From: Deltaproteobacteria bacterium
Lineage (GTDB): Bacteria; Desulfobacterota; Desulfuromonadia; Geobacterales; Pseudopelobacteraceae
Assembly (NCBI GenBank): GCA_021779135.1
Contig: JAJYBH010000019.1
Location: 1-36,332, forward strand
DNA: 36,332 nt
Reading direction: 5' to 3'
Of the stretch, positions 8,013 through 17,055 are shown piece by piece (the first letter of the stretch is position 1; the number at the start of each line of letters is the position of its first letter). The notes beneath the pieces are model-generated. The model ran no database searches and was not told the origin of the DNA. It was given only the letters and a program-made list of their open reading frames with translations. A program made the position numbers and the translations under genes.

Positions 8013-8041
8013 TTTGTAACAGCCCTCAACCCAAAAGTCAA
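8013..8041 (-). promoter_or_regulatory. Predicted sigma-70 promoter for the cobalamin operon
   Basis: On the minus strand TTGACT (complement of 8036-8041) is followed after exactly 17 bp by TACAAA (complement of 8013-8018). The predicted start, about 7 bases further, coincides with the 5' end of the riboswitch. It lies back to back with the groES promoter. Confidence 0.5.
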
Positions 8042-8075
8042 AAGTAAAACCCTCCTGTTTTTTTTCAGATACCCC

Positions 8076-8104
8076 TTGATTTTTGAAAGGCCGCTGTTTA
8101 TATT
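8076..8104 (+). promoter_or_regulatory. Predicted sigma-70 promoter of groESL
   Basis: TTGATT (8076-8081) and TATATT (8099-8104) are separated by 17 bp. The predicted transcription start near 8111 lies just before the CIRCE element, so HrcA binding there would block initiation or escape. No sigma-32-type site was needed to explain expression. Confidence 0.6.
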
Positions 8105-8113
8105 CCCCTTGTG

Positions 8114-8140
8114 TTAGCACTCAACGGATTCGAGTGCTAA
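8114..8140 (+). promoter_or_regulatory. CIRCE operator (HrcA binding site)
   Basis: TTAGCACTC (8114-8122), a 9-bp spacer and GAGTGCTAA (8132-8140) form a perfect match to the CIRCE consensus. The repressor HrcA binds this inverted repeat and is released on heat or misfolding stress, so groESL is expected to be HrcA-controlled. Confidence 0.96.
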
Positions 8141-8189
8141 ATTTATCTCGACTTTACAAAGAGTCATCATACGAAAGGAGTAGGACAAC

Positions 8190-8477
8190 ATGAATTTGAG
8201 ACCGCTGCAGGACCGCATCATCGTGAAGAGAGTCGAAGAAGAGAGCAAGACAGCCGGGGGCCTTTTTATCCCCGAAACCGCAAAAGAGAAACCGCAGCGC
8301 GGCGAGATCGTGGCCGTCGGCAATGGCAAGAAGACTGAAGACGGCAAGGTTCTTCCGCTGGATGTCAAGGTTGGCGACGTTGTTCTGTTCGGTAAATATG
8401 CCGGTACAGAGATCAAGGTTGACGGCGCAGATTTCCTGATGATGCGCGAAGACGACATTTTAGCTGTTGTTGAATAA
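8190..8477 (+). CDS. groES: Co-chaperonin GroES (10 kDa)
   Basis: The 95-residue protein begins [18 protein letters not shown] and contains the mobile-loop region [16 protein letters not shown], both typical of GroES, which caps the GroEL chamber as a heptamer. The start has a strong AAAGGAG upstream. A promoter and a CIRCE operator precede it, and groEL follows after 111 bp that hold a small repeat. Length and composition are normal. Confidence 0.97.
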   Translation: MNLRPLQDRIIVKRVEEESKTAGGLFIPETAKEKPQRGEIVAVGNGKKTEDGKVLPLDVKVGDVVLFGKYAGTEIKVDGADFLMMREDDILAVVE

Positions 8478-10244
<1,767 letters not shown>

Positions 10245-10300
10245 TTGAGGGAAACGCCGCTTTTACGCCAGCTCAGCGTTGCCGACGTCATCACTTGTGC

Positions 10301-10319
10301 GACGTAGCGCTGCTACGTC
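10301..10319. repeat. Short perfect hairpin downstream of groEL
   Basis: GACGTAGCGCTGCTACGTC is an 8-bp perfect inverted repeat with a 3-nt loop. It lies in a 258-bp non-coding stretch between groEL and the cupin gene, embedded in GC-rich sequence that looks like interspersed repeat DNA. There is no T-run, so it is not itself a terminator; a role in mRNA protection is possible. Confidence 0.5.
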
Positions 10320-10391
10320 TCCGCGTTCTTCCTTGGCGCCTTGATCTGACGAAAAATCGACGTTCCCTTGATTGCTGTTTAACATACAAGA

Positions 10392-10425
10392 AAAGGCCGG
10401 GGGCTCTATGCTTCCGGCCTTTTTC
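10392..10425 (+). terminator. Intrinsic terminator of groESL
   Basis: AAGGCCGG (10393-10400) pairs with CCGGCCTT (ending about 10421) and is followed by TTTT. It lies about 150 bp after groEL and before the cupin gene. Confidence 0.82.
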
Positions 10426-10502
10426 ATGTAATAACAGTTGCCAGTGAGGCGGTGTACCCCTAATATGAAGGTGTATGGAATGTCTCTTTTGAGGAGGATG
10501 GA

Positions 10503-10820
10503 ATGGAATTAATCGGAAATGCACATACCATGAGCGAGCTGGTGGCATATGCGGCTGGCTCGGTTGTCAGCAAGACCCTGATCGACAAGAAGGTCGGCAC
10601 GGTTACCCTGTTTTCGTTCGATGCCGGACAGGGACTATCGGAGCACACCGTACCCTATGACGCCTTTGTGCAGATTGTGGACGGCGAAGCTCAGGTTACC
10701 ATCAACGGTGAACCGCATAGTGTTGCTGCCGGGCAGATGATCATCATGCCGGCCAACATCCCTCATGAACTGAAAGCGGTTAAACGGTTCAAGATGCTGC
10801 TGGTCATGATCCGGGCGTGA
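10503..10820 (+). CDS. Small single-domain cupin protein
   Basis: The 105-residue protein is a single cupin barrel. The conserved second half VDGEAQVTINGEPHSVAAGQ and MIIMPANIPHELKA are visible, including the G-x5-7-PxxxxH-type C-terminal motif. The first motif (LSEHTVPYDAFVQIVDG) keeps one histidine. Small cupins of this type may bind a metal, but the substrate is unknown. A strong GAGGAGG precedes the ATG. The hemH start lies 3 bp after its stop, so the two are surely cotranscribed; whether the cupin serves haem metabolism cannot be told. Confidence 0.85.
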   Translation: MELIGNAHTMSELVAYAAGSVVSKTLIDKKVGTVTLFSFDAGQGLSEHTVPYDAFVQIVDGEAQVTINGEPHSVAAGQMIIMPANIPHELKAVKRFKMLLVMIRA

Positions 10821-10823
10821 TGT

Positions 10824-11771
10824 ATGTCTGATAAAACCGCCGTGTTGCTGCTTCAGATGGGAGGGCCGGATTCGCTGGATGCCGTGGAGCCGTTCCTCTA
10901 CAACCTGTTTTCAGACCGGGATATCATCAGGATCGGGCCGGCGTTTCTGCAGCCCTTCATCGCCAGGATGATCGTCAAGCGCCGGGCCCCCAAGAGCGCC
11001 GCCAATTACCGGGATATCGGGGGTAAATCACCGCTGCGTGAGTTGACGGAGGAACAGGCTGCAAAGCTCGAGAGCGTGCTGGGCGACAATTATCGCTGTT
11101 TTGTGGCCATGCGCTACTGGAAACCGTTTACCGACGAGGCTTTGAGCGCCATCCGCAGGGAGGGAATCCGGCGCATTGTTGCGCTCTCGCTGTATCCGCA
11201 CTACTCGCGAGCCACATCCGGCTCCAGTTTCAACGAGTTGGAAAGATGCCTGGCCGCTTCGAAGCCGCGACCTGAGGTCTCGTATATCCGCCAGTTCTAC
11301 GACCACCCGCTCTACATTCAGGCGCTGGCGGAAAAAATCGAGCAGGGCTTGTCAGGATTCCCGGATCGCTCCAACGTACAGCTCTTCTTTTCGGCCCATT
11401 CCCTCCCTCAATCGTTTATCACGGAGGGTGATCCCTACCTCGATCATATCCAGGCTACCGTCAGGCTGACCATGGAGCGCTTCGAGGGGGTATCGCACCA
11501 CCTGGCCTTCCAGTCGCGGGCCGGACCAGTCAAATGGCTGGAGCCCTCCACGCAGGAAAAACTGAAGGATCTGGCCGCTCAGGGGCATACCGAGGTACTG
11601 ATGGTGCCGCTTTCTTTTGTATCCGATCACATCGAGACGTTGCATGAAATTGACATCGAGTATCGCGAGGAGGCTCACAAGCTGGGTATCCTGGATTTCC
11701 GACGAACCGAATCACTCAACAGTTCACCGGTCTTTATCTCTTGCCTGGCGGAGCTGGTTCGATCCGTATGA
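10824..11771 (+). CDS. hemH: Ferrochelatase
   Basis: The 315-residue enzyme inserts ferrous iron into a porphyrin at the end of haem synthesis, fitting the large cytochrome demand of Geobacter-type organisms. Family markers are [11 protein letters not shown] at the start, [23 protein letters not shown] with the metal-binding histidine, and [15 protein letters not shown] with the catalytic glutamate. Length is normal. The ATG follows the cupin stop by 3 bp with only a weak ribosome site, suggesting coupled translation. No other haem genes are adjacent. Whether the substrate is protoporphyrin or coproporphyrin cannot be judged. Confidence 0.95.
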   Translation: MSDKTAVLLLQMGGPDSLDAVEPFLYNLFSDRDIIRIGPAFLQPFIARMIVKRRAPKSAANYRDIGGKSPLRELTEEQAAKLESVLGDNYRCFVAMRYWKPFTDEALSAIRREGIRRIVALSLYPHYSRATSGSSFNELERCLAASKPRPEVSYIRQFYDHPLYIQALAEKIEQGLSGFPDRSNVQLFFSAHSLPQSFITEGDPYLDHIQATVRLTMERFEGVSHHLAFQSRAGPVKWLEPSTQEKLKDLAAQGHTEVLMVPLSFVSDHIETLHEIDIEYREEAHKLGILDFRRTESLNSSPVFISCLAELVRSV

Positions 11772-11885
11772 CATTGTCAAGTTATAATTAAAATACAATA
11801 TGTTGATTTCTATAGGCATTTACGCACAATAGGCCGAAATATAATTGCATCCGGGTCTCTTGAAGGCTGACGTTAGGGTCATGCT

Positions 11886-13052
11886 ATGCGTAATCGTCGT
11901 ATCTTCATAACGATAACTGTAGTGCTGCTTGCCATAGGTGTGTTCATCGCGGCAAAGGTGAAATTCGTTTATCACCAAGACCACGAAGGGATATTTCTCC
12001 TCAAAGGGCAGAAGGGCGCCTGGCTGGAGGTAAGCGACGACCTGTTCCCCGAAGAAAGTCATCGCCTGCTGTGGGGGCAGCCGCTGTCCAGCATGAAGAA
12101 TGTGGTTACAGGCGGGGCCTGTGATTCCTCGATCAAACCCTGCCTCAACTATGAATGGAACGAGAAAACAGGGAGGGGATTCATTAAAAGTCTCTACCCG
12201 GATGGCAGAAAGCTGGTCATTAACCTGGGGCGCTTCCGGGATAGCGACGAGCGCACGGTGTCCGGTTTGTTTGTGGGCGGCGGCTTGCCCCCCAGCGACC
12301 CTGATTTCAAGCTCTTCAACAAGAATGAAACCGGCATGGCCTACTATGACGGCCGCCGTTATTATCATATCTGGTGTAACGTCAACGAAGGCATCTTTGA
12401 CGCCGCAAATACCCCCATCTATCCCTCCCAATGGCAGTTCGTCTCCAGTAAAGTCTTTGAAAACTCCCAAGATGACCTGACTATTGTCAGCCGGCATCGG
12501 GTGCTGATCAACAATGTGCCGGTCACAATCGAGCGGTTTCTGTTTTACCAGACCGGCGATGCGTTTGTTACCCTGGTTACAAATCTTATAAATGTCGGAT
12601 CAAGGCCCACTCTGTTCAGCTATATGTATGGCGATGAACCCTGGGTCGGCGATTATGGGTCTTCCGCGGGCAATGTCGGCTGGCTTGAGGGCAGAGTCGC
12701 TCTAACGGAGATGCTGATTGATACCCGTCGATATACCTATGCCGGAATATTTGATTATGGCAATCCACTTGCCGGAGAATCCCATGACTTCGCAACCGGG
12801 AAGGCTAATTTCATTGAATGGCACCAGGAAAGCCGGCCTGATCTTGCATATTTTTCCAATCAGTTCGGTGTAATAGCTCCCGAGGAGAAAAAAGTTCCTC
12901 TTAACAGTCAGAACAACCGTGTCATAGCCTTGCAGTGGGGGCCGAGGGTTTTGAATCCGGGGCAGTCATTTTCTTTTACCATTTCGGTCGGCATGGCTGA
13001 TAACGATCCAAAAACGGGATTCCCGGTAAAACCGGATACCAATCTCTACTAG
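11886..13052 (+). CDS. Unrecognised membrane-anchored or exported protein
   Basis: The protein has 388 residues. Residues 5-24 form one hydrophobic helix after a basic start (MRNRR), with no lipobox cysteine, so it is either a signal anchor or an uncleaved signal; the rest should be periplasmic. The body is rich in aromatic residues, glycine and beta-prone segments (for example YYDGRRYYHIW, SYMYGDEPWVGDYGSS and the closing VLNPGQSFSFTISVGMA). This suggests a beta-sandwich such as those of sugar mutarotases or glycan-binding proteins, but I recognise no family motif and assign no function. It stands alone: 114 bp after hemH and 133 bp before the cyclophilin gene. The start is chosen on the signal-like N-terminus; its ribosome site is weak. 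Confidence 0.75.
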   Translation: MRNRRIFITITVVLLAIGVFIAAKVKFVYHQDHEGIFLLKGQKGAWLEVSDDLFPEESHRLLWGQPLSSMKNVVTGGACDSSIKPCLNYEWNEKTGRGFIKSLYPDGRKLVINLGRFRDSDERTVSGLFVGGGLPPSDPDFKLFNKNETGMAYYDGRRYYHIWCNVNEGIFDAANTPIYPSQWQFVSSKVFENSQDDLTIVSRHRVLINNVPVTIERFLFYQTGDAFVTLVTNLINVGSRPTLFSYMYGDEPWVGDYGSSAGNVGWLEGRVALTEMLIDTRRYTYAGIFDYGNPLAGESHDFATGKANFIEWHQESRPDLAYFSNQFGVIAPEEKKVPLNSQNNRVIALQWGPRVLNPGQSFSFTISVGMADNDPKTGFPVKPDTNLY

Positions 13053-13113
13053 CCCAGCTCCGGAATAGGCTCTTTGCTGGCTCTCGAACATTGCAATTGC
13101 ATCTGGTATTGGC

Positions 13114-13131
13114 GTATAGTTCAAACTATAC
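13114..13131. promoter_or_regulatory. Perfect inverted repeat upstream of the cyclophilin gene (possible operator)
   Basis: GTATAGTTCAAACTATAC has 8-bp arms around a 2-bp centre and lies 55 bp upstream of the cyclophilin start. The shape fits a dimeric repressor site, but no regulator is linked to it and it could be chance. Confidence 0.35.
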
Positions 13132-13185
13132 ATGAGCTTATGGAGCTCGCGGAATAAATTCTAACTTGGTTGAGGGAGAAGATTT

Positions 13186-13770
13186 ATGTTTAAGAAGATG
13201 GTATTCGTTGTCATCGCGTTACTTGTTTCTGTAGGGATAGCCAGTGCTGCCGATGCAGTCAAGCAGCCCAAAAACCCTGTCGTGCTCATGGAGACCAGCA
13301 TGGGCAATGTAAAGATGGAACTGTTTGAAGCCGAGGCGCCGATCAGCGTCAAAAACTTTCTTGCATATGTCAACAACGGACATTATAACGGCACCATATT
13401 CCATCGGGTTATCGCCAACTTCATGATTCAGGGGGGTGGCTTTACCGCGGACTTCAAGTCAAAGCCGACCAGGGCAGCTATCAAGAATGAAGCCGGTAAC
13501 GGGCTTAAGAACCAGCGTGGGACACTGGCCATGGCCCGCACCGGTGTTGTGGATTCCGCCATGGCACAATTTTTTATCAATGTGGCCAATAATGATTTTC
13601 TCAATCACCGCGACAATACCCAGCAGGGTTTCGGGTATGCCGTGTTCGGCAAGGTTGTAGAAGGGATGGATGTGGTTGATAAAATTGCTGCCGTGAAGAC
13701 GGTTACACGCGGTTTTCCCGATGTTCCCGAAAAACCGGTAGTCATCAAATCCATCAAGGTTCTCAAGTAG
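13186..13770 (+). CDS. Periplasmic cyclophilin-type peptidyl-prolyl cis-trans isomerase
   Basis: The 194-residue protein begins with a clear Sec signal peptide ([21 protein letters not shown], cleavage near residue 22), so it acts in the periplasm on exported proteins. The cyclophilin domain follows: [17 protein letters not shown], then [14 protein letters not shown] with the catalytic arginine, and [13 protein letters not shown]. Length agrees with PpiA. The LUD-domain gene starts 8 bp after the stop, so the pair probably forms an operon, although no functional link is evident. Confidence 0.93.
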   Translation: MFKKMVFVVIALLVSVGIASAADAVKQPKNPVVLMETSMGNVKMELFEAEAPISVKNFLAYVNNGHYNGTIFHRVIANFMIQGGGFTADFKSKPTRAAIKNEAGNGLKNQRGTLAMARTGVVDSAMAQFFINVANNDFLNHRDNTQQGFGYAVFGKVVEGMDVVDKIAAVKTVTRGFPDVPEKPVVIKSIKVLK

Positions 13771-13778
13771 GAGTCACT

Positions 13779-14432
13779 ATGGGCAGGGCAGCGGAACTGG
13801 TCACCTGGACCCACGAAAAAAAATGCCGTAAGGCGGTTGATTCCTTGCTCAAGAATGGCTTCGGTGCTGTGTACTGCGCCACGCCGCAGGAGGCCTTCGA
13901 TAGCATTGTTGCCGAATCCGGTGATGCCACTAGCGTGGGGTTTGGTGGTTCGATGACAATCGCCGGAATGGAAATCGAGATGCGCCTGCGTGAGATGGGC
14001 AAGGAGATTCTCAATCACAGTATTCCGGGGCTTTCCCGCGATGACAGGATGGCCGTCATGCGCCGCCAACTTGTGTGTGATCTGTTTCTTACCGGTACGA
14101 ACGCCTTGACTCTGTCCGGTGAGCTGGTCAATATCGATGCTACCGGCAACCGGGTAGCGGCCATGTTCTTCGGCCCTCGCAAGGTGATCGTTGTAGCCGG
14201 CCGCAACAAGTTGGTGGATGGAACGGTCCATGATGCCATTCATCGAGTGAAAAACTGGGCTACTCCGCCCAACTCCAAGCGCCTTGACTTCAAAACTCCC
14301 TGTGCCAGCAGCGGTTTCTGCAGCGATTGTAATTCTCCCGATCGGCTTTGCCGGGTCACGACTGTCCTGGAACGGAAGCCGCGTTTCACTGATGTGAGGG
14401 TGCTTGTAGTTAATGCCGATCTGGGCTTTTGA
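13779..14432 (+). CDS. LUD-domain (LutC/YkgG-like, DUF162) protein with a Cys-rich tail
   Basis: The 217-residue protein is a stand-alone LUD domain, the fold shared by LutB and LutC of the L-lactate-oxidising Lut complex. VGFGGSMTIAGMEIEMRLRE and FLTGTNALTLSGELVNIDATGNRVAAMFFGPRKVIVVAG are the family core. The C-terminus carries CASSGFCSDCNSPDRLC, four cysteines that could bind a metal or Fe-S cluster. LutA and LutB are not nearby, so a role in lactate use is not supported by context; many anaerobes carry such solitary LUD proteins of unknown role. It follows the cyclophilin by 8 bp and is followed by a good terminator. Confidence 0.85.
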   Translation: MGRAAELVTWTHEKKCRKAVDSLLKNGFGAVYCATPQEAFDSIVAESGDATSVGFGGSMTIAGMEIEMRLREMGKEILNHSIPGLSRDDRMAVMRRQLVCDLFLTGTNALTLSGELVNIDATGNRVAAMFFGPRKVIVVAGRNKLVDGTVHDAIHRVKNWATPPNSKRLDFKTPCASSGFCSDCNSPDRLCRVTTVLERKPRFTDVRVLVVNADLGF

Positions 14433-14461
14433 GGGGTATCAGGTTTGAACGTGTAAAGAAA

Positions 14462-14495
14462 GGGCATAACGATTCGATCTTATGCTCTTTTTTTT
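14462..14495 (+). terminator. Intrinsic terminator after the LUD-domain gene
   Basis: GGGCATAA (14462-14469) pairs with TTATGCTC (14480-14487), with one G-T pair and a 10-nt loop, followed by eight or more T. It ends the cyclophilin-LUD unit and isolates comF. Confidence 0.82.
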
Positions 14496-14523
14496 CGTCC
14501 AGTTGGGGACATCGTGAGAAAAA

Positions 14524-15252
14524 ATGAGGTTTAATCCATTCCTGCATGCCGCACTAAATGTTCTTTTCCCGCCGATCTGTCACGTCTGCCGCAAATTCAT
14601 CCCTGCTGCCGGTTCTCTGCATATCTGCCCCGCCTGTCGTGAACGGCTGACTCCGATCGTCTCACCTGTGTGTAAGGTTTGTGGTATTCCGTTCGCCGGT
14701 GCTGGTGAAGACCATGTCTGCGGTGATTGTATCACGTCCCCCCCCCGTTTTGATGCGGCCCGGGCGGCGCTGGCCTATGAAGACGTCAGCCGTGACCTGC
14801 TCCACGCCTTCAAATACCGTAACAAAACGCATCTGCGTCGTCCGTTGGCACTTCTTATGATTGAGCGGCTTTCGGATTTTGTTGGCTTGAGGCCGCCAGA
14901 CCTGATCATGCCGGTCCCGCTGCATCGAAAGAGGCTGCAAAGTCGTGGTTTCAACCAGGCAGTTCTGCTCGGAGAAATATTGTCGTCACATTGGAAGTTG
15001 CCCCTGGACCGTTACAATCTTCGCCGTACTCGCTGGACTGAGCCACAGGTGAACCTATCCGCGGGTGAACGCCGGGCAAATGTCAGAGGCGCTTTTTCCG
15101 TTCAGAAATCCTGCCTGGTACTCGGTCGCCGGGTGCTGCTGGTGGACGATGTTCTTACGACCGGCAGCACGGTCGAAGAGTGTTCACTGTTGCTGAAAAC
15201 AGTCGGAGCGAAAGAAGTGACTGTTATCACTGCCGCCAGGGCACTTGTTTGA
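14524..15252 (+). CDS. comF: ComF-family phosphoribosyltransferase-like protein
   Basis: The 242-residue protein has two N-terminal zinc-ribbon-like Cys pairs (CHVCRKF, CPAC, then CKVCGIPF and CGDC). A type I phosphoribosyltransferase domain follows, with the PRPP-binding motif VLLVDDVLTTGST near residue 203. ComF proteins support DNA uptake in naturally competent bacteria and interact with recombination/replication factors, but they are widespread outside competent species. Length matches the family. No other com genes are in the window, so competence is not implied. Confidence 0.92.
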   Translation: MRFNPFLHAALNVLFPPICHVCRKFIPAAGSLHICPACRERLTPIVSPVCKVCGIPFAGAGEDHVCGDCITSPPRFDAARAALAYEDVSRDLLHAFKYRNKTHLRRPLALLMIERLSDFVGLRPPDLIMPVPLHRKRLQSRGFNQAVLLGEILSSHWKLPLDRYNLRRTRWTEPQVNLSAGERRANVRGAFSVQKSCLVLGRRVLLVDDVLTTGSTVEECSLLLKTVGAKEVTVITAARALV

Positions 15253-15348
15253 TGTTGTTAGTAATCCATTCGGTACAACCAGCCTTGATCTTACCTGCAA
15301 AATATACTATCTGATTGTGTGGAATTGTTTGATTTTAACTAGTTTTTG

Positions 15349-15377
15349 TTGACAGTCCGGGTGTGTTACAGTAATCA
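15349..15377 (+). promoter_or_regulatory. Possible promoter of the Rrf2 gene
   Basis: TTGACA (15349-15354) is a perfect -35 box; after 17 bp lies TAATCA (15372-15377), a weak -10. The Rrf2 start codon is 35 bp downstream. Autoregulation, common in this family, would need an operator here; none is obvious. Confidence 0.38.
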
Positions 15378-15411
15378 TCTGCTGACGTATTCTGATGTCC
15401 TGGAGGAAATT

Positions 15412-15888
15412 ATGCGCCTTTCAACAAAAAGCCGCTATGGTCTTCGTGCCTTATTTGATATAGCCTATAACTGTGGGGAAAAACCGACTCAGATACAGGA
15501 TATATCCCGGCGGCAGCAGATTTCTCCTCGATATCTGGAACAAATTTTCCAGAACCTTAAACGCGCCGGTATTTTAAAGAGTAAGCGCGGACCTCAGGGG
15601 GGGTATTGCCTGGCCAAAAAACCGGAAGACATAACAGTACTGGAGATTCTCAACGCTACCGAACAGGATGTTCTTCTGGTTGACTGCGCCGGAGCGACCG
15701 CCAAGAAACGCAAACGCAAGATTGAATGCCCTTTTGAGGGGCAGTGTGTTACCCAGACTGTCTGGGAAGATGCCAACACGTTGTTGAACCAGCTATTTGG
15801 CAAATTGACGCTGCAGACTCTCTGTCAGCGCGGGCAGGAAATGGGAATCAAGAAGGAGTTGGATCCTCGCATCATGTACTATATCTGA
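15412..15888 (+). CDS. Rrf2-family transcriptional regulator
   Basis: The 158-residue protein begins MRLSTKSRYGLRALFDIAYN, with the winged-helix DNA-binding domain QQISPRYLEQIFQNLKRAGIL, KSKRGPQGGYCLAK right after it; this is the standard Rrf2/IscR start. Downstream cysteines occur as DCAGATAKK and CPFEGQC. IscR ligands follow a C-x5-C-x5-C pattern; here the last two keep x5, but the first is 13 residues further up with a Lys/Arg-rich insert. It may sense Fe-S status, redox or cysteine, but isc genes are absent nearby. GGAGG precedes ATG 15412; an upstream TTG start at 15346 overlaps the -35 box and is rejected. Confidence 0.9.
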   Translation: MRLSTKSRYGLRALFDIAYNCGEKPTQIQDISRRQQISPRYLEQIFQNLKRAGILKSKRGPQGGYCLAKKPEDITVLEILNATEQDVLLVDCAGATAKKRKRKIECPFEGQCVTQTVWEDANTLLNQLFGKLTLQTLCQRGQEMGIKKELDPRIMYYI

Positions 15889-16084
15889 TTAGTGTCTAAT
15901 CTGACCTTGATCCGTCTCTCATATGAGAATAAACGCGGCATGCGGGGTAGGCTACGGAACGTTGCGTACACGCCAAAACGTGGTCAATTCCTGCCTTCGC
16001 GCTTTACTCCCCACCAGTTTGTTCAAAGCTGCAATCGCCTGTCGGCTGAATTAAAATTCGAAAATTCCATGAGGAGGCCTTATC
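15889..16084. other. Non-coding gap between the Rrf2 and PAS-GGDEF genes
   Basis: About 195 bp without a credible gene. It contains a GC-rich block (about 15930-16050) whose composition differs from typical promoters here, and then the AGGAGG ribosome site of the next gene. I could not assign the block to a known repeat or gene remnant. Confidence 0.4.
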
Positions 16085-17002
16085 ATGCTGGAAACCGTGG
16101 ATTTTTACCGCGAAATCCTTGACAACCTGTACGATGGTATTTTCTTCGTTGATACGGACGGACGCATCACCTACTGGAATAATGGCTCGGCCAATCTGAC
16201 CGGCTACAAGGCCACGGATGTTCTGGGCAGAAATTATTGCGACATTTTCAAGCCGCTGGACAAAAATGGCAACAACCTCTGCGAAATAGGTACCTGCCCG
16301 ATCCGCAGGGTGCTTGAGTCAGCCCATTTGACTGAAGTCGAGGCATATGTCTGCCATAAGGAAGGGCATCTGCTGCCTATTTCCATCAGGATCGCACCGG
16401 TTCGGGAGGTCGAACTGCAACTGGTGGTGGCGGTAGAGATTCACAGCAGCAATTCTCCCCGCTATGCAATGCGCCAACGCCTGGAAGAGTTGCAGGAAAT
16501 GGCGATGCATGATCCCCTGACCGGTATAGCCAATCGCCGCTTTGTCGAGATCAGTCTGGCGGCGCGGCTCGAAGAACTCAAACGCTACGGATTTCCGTTC
16601 GCGGTACTGTTCACCGATATCGACAATTTCAAGCAGATCAATGATACCTACGGACACACCGTTGGCGATCGCATCCTCAAGATGGTCAGCGCCTCACTGG
16701 CACACAGTCTGCGCTCTTTTGACGTCATTGGCCGTTGGGGTGGCGAGGAGTTTGTTACTCTGCTGGTAAATGTCAAACACGAGAATCTGTTCGGTCTGTC
16801 TGACCGATTACGCAAACTTGTGGAAAAGTCGATGTTGACGCTGGAAAATGGCGAGACAGTTGGAGCGACAGTGTCTATCGGTGCTACCGTTGCGGAAATG
16901 GGAGATACCACGAGCACTCTGATTGAACGGGCCGACAAGCTGATGTTTGAGAGCAAGCGACGGGGCAGGAATCAGGTCTCTCTCGAACTGCGGGAAGGTT
17001 GA
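16085..17002 (+). CDS. PAS-GGDEF diguanylate cyclase
   Basis: The 305-residue soluble protein has an N-terminal PAS domain (about 5-120, with ILDNLYDGIFFVDTDGRITYWN) and a GGDEF domain from about 140. The active site reads GGEEF, a functional variant, and RSFD lies five residues before it, matching the RxxD inhibitory site for product feedback. It should make cyclic di-GMP from GTP in response to a PAS-sensed signal (ligand, redox or oxygen unknown). There is no membrane segment. A strong AGGAGG precedes ATG 16085. The PilZ protein at 27797-28150 is a possible receptor in the same window. Confidence 0.93.
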   Translation: MLETVDFYREILDNLYDGIFFVDTDGRITYWNNGSANLTGYKATDVLGRNYCDIFKPLDKNGNNLCEIGTCPIRRVLESAHLTEVEAYVCHKEGHLLPISIRIAPVREVELQLVVAVEIHSSNSPRYAMRQRLEELQEMAMHDPLTGIANRRFVEISLAARLEELKRYGFPFAVLFTDIDNFKQINDTYGHTVGDRILKMVSASLAHSLRSFDVIGRWGGEEFVTLLVNVKHENLFGLSDRLRKLVEKSMLTLENGETVGATVSIGATVAEMGDTTSTLIERADKLMFESKRRGRNQVSLELREG

Positions 17003-17016
17003 GATCACAAGGCTAT

Positions 17017-17055
17017 GTAACGACAAAATCCGGCTATGTCGGCTTTTGTCGTTAC
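17017..17055. terminator. Bidirectional hairpin between convergent genes
   Basis: GTAACGACAAAA (17017-17028) and TTTTGTCGTTAC (17044-17055) are a perfect 12-bp inverted repeat enclosing a further CCG/CGG pair. The A/T tracts give T-rich sequence inside the stem in both directions. It sits between the stops of the GGDEF gene (17002) and the acetyltransferase gene (17052), so it can serve both strands. Confidence 0.6.

Noticed and set aside
7718-8041. Small open frames within 7718-8047 on both strands
   Set aside because: The segment is accounted for by the B12 riboswitch, its terminator and promoter.
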